Below, piece after piece: positions 57,253-64,000 of a DNA stretch of 64,000 bases (within the stretch, counting starts at the first letter, position 1; the number at the start of each line of letters is the position of its first letter). The DNA is from Ypsolopha sequella (lineage: Eukaryota > Arthropoda > Insecta > Lepidoptera > Ypsolophidae), in the NCBI GenBank assembly GCA_934047225.1, contig CAKOHE010000009.1, forward strand, positions 21,001-85,000, written 5' to 3'. Under the pieces are notes generated by a model, which saw nothing but the letters and a program-made list of their open reading frames with translations, had not been told where the DNA came from and made no database searches. Both the position numbers and the translations under genes were made by a program.

Positions 57253-57632
57253 CAAATGTGATTTCTCGAGATACAAGGCTTTAAGTAGTTTGGATGGAAA
57301 CAGTTTAGATCTGATACCGGGACTAATTAATTTAGACAACAAAATTACTTCAAAGCTTGCTAAAGAAGAGAAAAAATTTCACCAAACTGTTGTGGTAACT
57401 CAAGAAAAACGAAGAAACTTAAAAGTTCCAAAAAGGTACGCTGAATTTTTCAATAGCGGTTTAAAAGGTGAACAAAATGAACGTAAGTTCTTGTCAGTCT
57501 CTGTATTAAAACTAGATTGTGTAAATATAGAACCTTGGTGTATGGTACACAATCTCTATCAATGTTTTTGTCAAGGAATCTTTACTGAACGTCTTAAACA
57601 AGAATCTTCAAATCACATGGAAGGTGAATGTA

Positions 57633-58937
57633 CGAGGGGCATGCCAAAAGAAGTTAGATACTATTTATTCCTTTGATTGACACTGGCAAGTTATACATCA
57701 TCTTATAGGCTGGTTGTTTGTTGGTATATCTGAAAATAGAACGCACATCATTTCTTTTTTTTTATTTGGATGAGCATCATTTTTCCGAGAATCTGCCGAG
57801 AATTCGCTTGCAGCAATGGAGCTCAGTCGAAGTGATTGTCGCGCTATGATTTATTATGACTATAAAAAAGTTTCAAGCCTCAAGAATGTTTTGAACTTTT
57901 GGCTACTACTTTTGGTGAGTCTGGTTGCTCACGAACAACAGTATTTAATTGGTTTGCTGAATTTAAAAGAGGACGGGGATGTCTCAAAGATGAAGCGAAG
58001 ACAGGTCGGCTGCCAACCGCGGTCACAGAAGAAAACGTTCGTGCAGTCGAAAAACTTATTCGCGAAAACCAACGAATTATGTATGTAGAGCTGGAGCGAG
58101 AACAGGGAATTGGATCAGCAGCAATGCAAACCATAATTCACGACCACCTTTCTCTCCGTAAATGTTGTTTGAGATGGGTGCCGCACAAACTTACCGATGA
58201 GCAGAAGACCGTCGGTTGGATTGGTGCCTATTCATGATAGATAAATTCGACGGTGGCGAGAAAAAAAATGTGTATGATATGCTGACTGGTGATGAAACAT
58301 GGCTTTATAACTATGATCCCGAAACAAAGTGACATACGACTGTATGGTGCTTTGAAGATGAGACAACTCCAACGAAATGTCGCCGTGCACGAAGCACACA
58401 GAAACAAATGGTCTCCTCGTTTTTCAGCAAAACGGATCATATTGCTACTGTAGTGCTAGAGAATCAAAGAACGATGAACTCCGAATGGTATGTGACAGTT
58501 TGTGCTCCAACAGTAATATCAGCTTGGTGTGACAAGCGACCGAAGTCAGGAATCCGACGCCTTCTCAGGCACCACGACAATGCGGCGTCGCACACGTCTG
58601 CCAAAACACTTGACTTTTTCGACTCAAAAAATGCGTCAATCCTCCCTCACTCACCATATTCCCCTAACCTAGCACCTTGTGATTTTACCTGTTTCCAAAA
58701 ATCAAAGAAAAAATAAAGGGGAAGAAGTTTGAAAGCAAAGAAGATGCACTGGCTGCCTATATTTTCGAGATTTCTGAGGTGTCTAAAGAAGAGTGGTCAT
58801 TGGTATTTTCCAATTAGTTCAGACGTATAGAAAAGTGTATACGTGCTCAGGGTGAATACTTCGAAAAGATCGATACTTGTAATAAAGAATAAATTTTATA
58901 ATTTTTGTGTATCTAATTTCTTTTGGCATGCCCCTCG
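57633..58937 (+). mobile_element. Mariner transposon, 1305 bp
   Basis: Ends CGAGGGGCATGCCAAAAGAA and its complement, flanked by TA (57631-57632, 58938-58939). Inserted precisely at a TA in the second MGA-like copy. The empty site is preserved in copy 1 at about 54333. Confidence 0.95.
57816..58883 (+). pseudogene. Mariner transposase, frame-shifted
   Basis: Cut-and-paste DDD-type transposase. ATG at 57816 (MELSRSDCRAMIYYDYKK). After a frame shift near 57875 the helix-turn-helix follows (ATTFGESGCSRTTVFNWFAE). Then GDETWLYNYDPE (first Asp), HHDNAASHT (second Asp) and YSPNLAPCDF (third Asp, mariner D34D pattern). The C-terminus is FRRIEKCIRAQGEYFEK. Several stops and shifts (for example around 58235 and 58332) make it inactive. 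Confidence 0.9.
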
Positions 58938-60111
58938 TATTGATCTATCTAATGATTTGTTAATAGAATCCGACAATACTAACAGCAATATTTTAAATAA
59001 CTTCAAATCAGCGGGAAAGAAGACACATGAGAAATATAATCATGATAATCACAGAAGTAATCGATATAGTTCTTCCTCTGATGGAGTATACGACGAAACG
59101 TCGTTTTCGTATCGCGCACCGTCGTGTGCTCGAACGAAACCGTATAAACGGAGAAAGTTTAGTGACAAACACTACAAGGAAACCAATGCAATAATAATGG
59201 AAATGGAAAAGAATGATGTAAGACTTCATAGCAAAATGATGAGTTATATCAGTAACGATAAAGATGAGGTCGACCTTGAAACTCTAAAAGAACCATCTGG
59301 TTGCACTGAATCCGATGTACTAATACATAATCTGAATCAGTCACCAAGCAACAGTTCAAGTGAAATTTCGAAACATTTCCCAAACAAAGCTAAATTGGTG
59401 TCTTGGCTTGAAGCTAACTATAAACATTATAAACAGCGCTCAGAAAAAAATCGTAACAAAAGTATTTCCTTGGAAGCTCCGAAGGCTGGAAAAATTGCTC
59501 TTTACCCTTGGGAAGTAATATTAGACAGATACAACAAACGGAAAAACTACTTTGTCGTAACTAAAGATGAACCATATCGTATATTTATGGCGGTAGATTT
59601 GAATAAGCCTTTCTTTGCAAACTGTATTGATGTTGACAAAATTAAATTTGAAGATCTTAAAAAGTATCCAATCACAGTGAGAAATCTTTTGCAAGATACT
59701 TTTGATTTGAAAGACAATTTTTATATTATGTGTGGTTTCACCGATTGTTGGGAGTTGATTGGTTCAGTTACGAAACTAAAAGAAAAATCCGACGCTGAAC
59801 TATCAGATAATAATATATATCATCCTGTTACGGTGGATAAGTCGGAGCTTGAACAGCAAAACAGTCAATAAAATAGAAACTCAAGGTAAGCCATATTAGC
59901 AACTCCTCAGAAGTACCTTCCCTTGGATGTGGAATACCCCCTTGACTTTTTTTAGGGGATATATATTTTTTTTGAATTCTAAATTTAAGATTTATTTATT
60001 TATTTTTAAATTTACGCGCCTATGTTGGTTCCCTGACTACACAACTCTGGTAAAGAACCAACAAGAAATCCAGAGCGTCCCTAAACATTGAAATCACTCG
60101 TGCAGCACCAT

Positions 60112-60248
60112 GTCCTGGATGTGTCTCCACGGACCGCAATGTGCGTTCGAAATGTCGATGTTCAAATGTGTCCTGCAGTTTACACTATGACGCGCAGTTA
60201 ACTGCGTTCTTCATCGACCCGCGAGCCAAGTGATCCACCGTCCAGGGT
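60112..60248 (-). rRNA. 5.8S rRNA, 3'-truncated
   Basis: Minus strand, 5' end at about 60248 (GGTGGATCACTTGGCTCGCG). Includes GATGAAGAACGCAG and CGAACGCACATTGCGGTCC. The match stops at about 60112, roughly 20 nt before the expected 3' end, where the MGA-like flank begins. No ITS2 or 28S follows. Confidence 0.9.
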
Positions 60249-60606
60249 AATAATTTGGCAATATCGATTTACACTGATTAAAATAAAAATAAAAATCTCA
60301 TTTCGAATGAAATATTCACCGCGCAGTTTTTATTTTAACGTCCACCAAACAGACGACTCAGGGTGCGGATTTGTACCCATCTGCATCGTGTCAGTTCGAC
60401 GGACGACTCTCGGCCGCCGTCATTGTAATATTAAATATCACATAGACTACAGCCTGAGAGAAACAGAACTATATTGTTGCATGTACTAGAGAAAGTCTTC
60501 TATCATTAGTTAAAATAATAGTTGACATTTCAACGACAACAAACAATAAAAGATATCTGTTGAGATCGTTTTTGTAAAAATCATCGGTCAAGACGATTCA
60601 ATACGT
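60249..60606 (-). other. ITS1 spacer of rDNA
   Basis: The 358 bp between 5.8S and 18S on the minus strand. The plus-strand open frame here is not a gene. Confidence 0.85.
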
Positions 60607-60628
60607 TAATGATCCTTCCACAGGTTCC

Positions 60629-60664
<36 letters not shown>

Positions 60665-60748
60665 AATGATCAAGTTTGGTCAACTTCCCAACAACGCCGA
60701 CGGCCGTGAAGCCATCGCGTGTCGGTCCGAAGACCTCACTAAATCATT

Positions 60749-60794
<46 letters not shown>

Positions 60795-61263
60795 ATCAAC
60801 GCGAGCTTATGACTCGCGCTTACTAGGAATTCCTCGTTTATGGAGGATAATTGCAAACCCCAATCCCCAGCACGAAGGAGTTTCAGCGGGTTGCCCGGGC
60901 CTCTAGGCCAGGGAGAACATGCTGATTCCTTCAGTGTAGCGCGCGTGCGGCCCAGGACATCTAAGGGCATCACAGACCTGTTATTGCTCAATCTCGTGCG
61001 GCTCGAAGCCGCCGGTCCCTCTAAGAAGAATTTTAATACGTCGCCAGTGAGTTGCGCGGCCGAAACCACGCACACCTAAATGACGACGCCTATTTAGCAG
61101 GCTAGAGTCTCGTTCGTTACCGGAATTAACCAGACAAATCGCTCCACCAACTAAGAACGGCCATGCACCACCACCCACCGAATCAAGAAAGAGCTGTTAA
61201 TCTGTCAATCCTTCCGGTGTCCGGGCCTGGTGAGATTTCCCGTGTTGAGTCAAATTAAGCCGC

Positions 61264-61312
<49 letters not shown>

Positions 61313-62508
61313 TTTGCAACCATACTCCCCCCGGAGTCCAAAATCTTTGGTTTCCCGGAAGCTGCCCGCCGAGCCATTGTAGTAACGTCGGCGGATCGCT
61401 AGATGACATATTTACGGTTAGAACTAGGGCGGTATCTAATCGCCTTCGAACCTCTAACTTTCGTTCTTGATTGTTGAAAACACCTTTGGCAAATGCTTTC
61501 GCTGATGTTCGTCTTGCGACGATCCAAGAATTTCACCTCTAACGTCGCAATACGAATGCCCCCAGTTATCCCTATTAATCATTACCTCGGAGTTCTGAAA
61601 ACCAACAAAATAGAACCGAGATCATATTCTATTATTCCATGCACGAAATATTCAAGCAGCATTTTGAGCCCGCTTTGAGCACTCTAATTTGTTCAAAGTA
61701 AAATTGTCGGCCCATCTCGACACTCACTGAAGAGCACCGCGATAGGATTTTTGATATTGAGTCACCGTTTGACCGGTGGCTCACCGACGATATGCTCCGC
61801 AAACGTGTCAGTATCACCGCGGATGCGGTGCACCGACAGCGCGGCGCACAAATGCAACTACGAGCTTTTTAACCGCAACAATTTTAGTATACGCTATTGG
61901 AGCTGGAATTACCGCGGCTGCTGGCACCAGACTTGCCCTCCAATTGTTCCTCGTTAAAATATTTAAAGTGTACTCATTCCGATTACGAGGCCTCGTAAGA
62001 GTCCCGTATCGTTATTTTTCGTCACTACCTCCCCGTGCCGGGAGTGGGTAATTTGCGCGCCTGCTGCCTTCCTTGGATGTGGTAGCCGTTTCTCAGGCTC
62101 CCTCTCCGGAATCGAACCCTGATTCCCCGTTACCCGTGACAACCATGGTAGTCGCAGAAACTACCATCGAAAGTTGATAAGGCAGACATTTGAAAGATGC
62201 GTCGTCGGTACTTGACCATACGATCGGCAAAAGTTATCCAGATTCATCAAAATGAACGACTTTGGACGCGAGGCCCTCCGTCGATTGGTTTTGATCTAAT
62301 AAAAGCACTCATTCCATCACTGGTCAGAGTTCTGATTGCATGTATTAGCTCTAGAATTACCACAGTTATCCAAGTAACTGAGTAAGATCTAAGGAACCAA
62401 AACTGATATATTGAGCCACTCGCGGTATCGCCTTAATACGGCTTGCACTGAGACATGCATGGCTTAATCTTTGAGACAAGCATATAACTACTGGCAGGAT
62501 CAACCAGG
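60607..62508 (-). rRNA. 18S small-subunit rRNA, complete
   Basis: About 1.9 kb on the minus strand. The 5' end CCTGGTTGATCCTGCCAGTA is at 62508; the 3' end GGAAGGATCATTA is at 60607. Standard universal stretches are present (for example the complements of GTACACACCGCCCGTCGCTA near 60760-60780 and of AGCCGCGGTAATTCCAGC near 61905-61925). No insertion was noticed. All reading frames over it are shadows. Confidence 0.97.
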
Positions 62509-63089
62509 GAGCTATCTTTATACAAATGATGATAAACTTTCCGTGTTCGACGCATAGTGCATCGCACGACGGTTAGCTCGTTCAACATGTACAAAAACAG
62601 TTTGTTGTTTTCTGTATTCTGTATAGCACAGAGGGCGTACTAGAGACGCCATTATCGAACATTCAACCGAGAGACGTCTTCGACTTGTAAAAAGTCTGCT
62701 TACGAGACTCGATAGTACGATCGATTACACCCGGTGCCATAGAGGCCAGACAGCGAACACAAAGCGTTCAAACGCGCCCTCTGGACACATTGAAGTATTC
62801 ATTTTCCAATGTGTCGACGCCCGATGTGGAATTTTTGTTCGTTCAACAGAGACACGACTTGGAAGAATTTCCTCTCTCTCTCCTCTGACTTGTAAAAATC
62901 TGAGAAGAAGAAAAAAAAAAATTATAAAAATTTTTTCGTTCTCTCTGCCGTACTCTGCACGCTGAGCGCACGAGTATTGGAAGATTGCGAGGCGAGAGCA
63001 TGGAAAAATATTCCATCTGATACCGATTATATATTATATATTTTATACTAAATTCATAACACATTTTAAAGCTACACTATGTATAAATG
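62509..63089 (-). other. 5' external transcribed spacer of rDNA (probable)
   Basis: Directly upstream of 18S on the minus strand. No gene. The transcription start was not located. Confidence 0.6.
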
Positions 63090-64000
63090 GTAAATGTATC
63101 ATCCAAATCGATCTCGTAGATAAAAAAAATATTGTGCAAGTGAAAATAAATGTAACGTTAATTGCACTTTTATTGTGCAATTTTCTGCAATTATCAAAAA
63201 ACCAACACCACATAGTGGCCAATAAATTTGCACAACTTTCATTCAAAAGTAAGTCTAGTGGAAAAAAAATGTTATTGTGCAAGTAAAAATAAGTGTAATA
63301 TTAATTGCACTTTTATTGTGTAATGCATTTCTGCAATTATCAAAAAACCAACAACACCAATAAATTTGCACAAGTTTCATCCAAATGTAAGTCAAGTGGA
63401 AAAAAAAAGTTATTGTGCAAATAAAATAAGTGTAATATTAATTGCACTTTTAGTGTGTAATGCATTTCTGCAATTATCAAAAAACCAACAACACCAATAA
63501 ATTTGCACAAGTTTCATCCAAAAGTAAGTCTATAGTGGAAAAAAAAAGTTATTGTGCAAATAAAATAAACGTGTTATGTTAATTGCACTTATTGTTAATG
63601 CGTTTCTGCAATTATCAAAAAACCAACAACACCAATAAATTTGCAGAAGTTTCATCCAAAAGTAAGTCAAGTGGAAAAAAAAGTTATTGTGCAAGTAAAG
63701 ATAAGTGTAATGTCAATTGCACTTATTGTTAATGCTGTATAAGTGTAATGTTAATTGCACTTATTGTTAATGCTGTATAAGTGTAAGCCTAGTGGAAAAG
63801 AAAGTTATTGTGCAAGTAAAGATTAGTGTAATGTCAATTGCACTTATTGTTAATGCTGTATAAGTGTAATGTTAATTGCACTTATTGTTAATGCTGTATA
63901 AGTGTAATGTTAATTGCACTTATTGTTAATGCTGTATAAGTGTAAGCCTAGTGGAAAAGAAAGTTATTGTGCAAGTAAAGATAAGTGTAATGTCAATTGC
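63090..64000. repeat. Tandem subrepeats of the rDNA spacer
   Basis: Four units of about 134-143 bp (ATTGCACTT landmarks at 63161, 63304, 63441, 63582, 63716). They share TCTGCAATTATCAAAAAACC and AATTTGCACAA. From 63716 onward come shorter units with a 38/83-bp rhythm (landmarks at 63754, 63837, 63875, 63913, 63996). The array continues beyond the window. Confidence 0.9.

Larger units (their letters stand above)
57253..59871 (+). pseudogene. MGA-like gene, second copy (truncated and interrupted)
   Basis: Over 95% like copy 1 by eye. It lacks the 5' Cys-rich segment and the C-terminus and is split after HMEGE by a mariner. The remaining parts are open: 57253-57632 and 58938-59871. At one site copy 2 has Trp (LYPWEVILDRY) where copy 1 has Leu. 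Confidence 0.85.
57253..60113 (+). repeat. Partial tandem copy of the MGA-like exon and its 3' flank
   Basis: Starts inside the exon (matching 53937) and runs to the position matching 56335. Differences include loss of 21 bp (7 codons, at 54092 of copy 1), a mariner insertion, and a deletion of about 795 bp (55261-56057 of copy 1). It then stops abruptly at 5.8S rDNA. Confidence 0.9.

Noticed and set aside
60680..62400. Several open frames over the 18S region
   Set aside because: Shadows of the rRNA gene.

Overview
The window reads as insect nuclear DNA, most likely from a moth or butterfly. It is AT-rich, has short spliced exons, and is dense with repeat types common in Lepidoptera: Helitron-type ends (5' TC, 3' hairpin plus CTAGT), BEL/Pao retroelements, THAP/P-type and mariner transposons, and the interspersed repeat containing 'cagcctgtgttcgt'. 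No bacterial operons, CRISPR arrays or tRNA genes were seen.

Layout, left to right. (1) 0.4-3.4 kb, minus strand: the N-terminal exons of a host gene for the mitochondrial helicase Twinkle. It includes a 22-nt microexon and an intron that is almost entirely one repeat. (2) 3.4-9.4 kb: small inverted-repeat elements, hAT and LINE traces, then a BEL/Pao pol whose integrase (minus) and RT/RNase H (plus) now lie head to head. (3) 9.5-34.4 kb, plus strand: a THAP-domain P-element-type transposase gene (THAP9-like) spread over about 25 kb. Its exons can be joined by eye from 9553 to 34429. The introns and one exon are loaded with other elements: a 1.3 kb foldback element, a LINE-like insert with a nested Helitron, a separate 1.84 kb THAP element (40-bp TIRs, 8-bp TSD), a second Helitron, and a 3.6 kb element with about 310-bp TIRs whose only gene is a PIN/XPG-like protein. 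The transposase gene is broken by a 19-bp tandem duplication and a 1.5 kb exon insertion. (4) 35.4-45.0 kb: a BEL pol fragment, then a complete BEL/Pao provirus (36161-45040, TSD CAAGC). Its two LTRs are nearly identical apart from a few substitutions, one short indel and the copy number of a 75-bp tandem repeat (13 against 6). Its pol is defective. (5) 45-53.6 kb: gene-poor, filled with non-autonomous DNA elements and a hAT remnant. (6) 53.6-60.1 kb: an MGA-like cysteine-rich host gene exon, followed by a partial tandem copy split by a mariner element. (7) 60.1-64.0 kb, minus strand: ribosomal DNA. It starts abruptly inside 5.8S, then ITS1, a full 18S, the external spacer and a tandem-repeat array running off the window.

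Overall this looks like a transposon-dense chromosomal region that meets the edge of an rDNA array (or an rDNA fragment, or an assembly join). The only host genes supported are Twinkle (partial), the MGA-like gene (partial, with one frameshift) and the rRNA genes. Nearly everything else is mobile DNA at different stages of decay, often nested. All exon joins are manual readings; no alignment or search was run.
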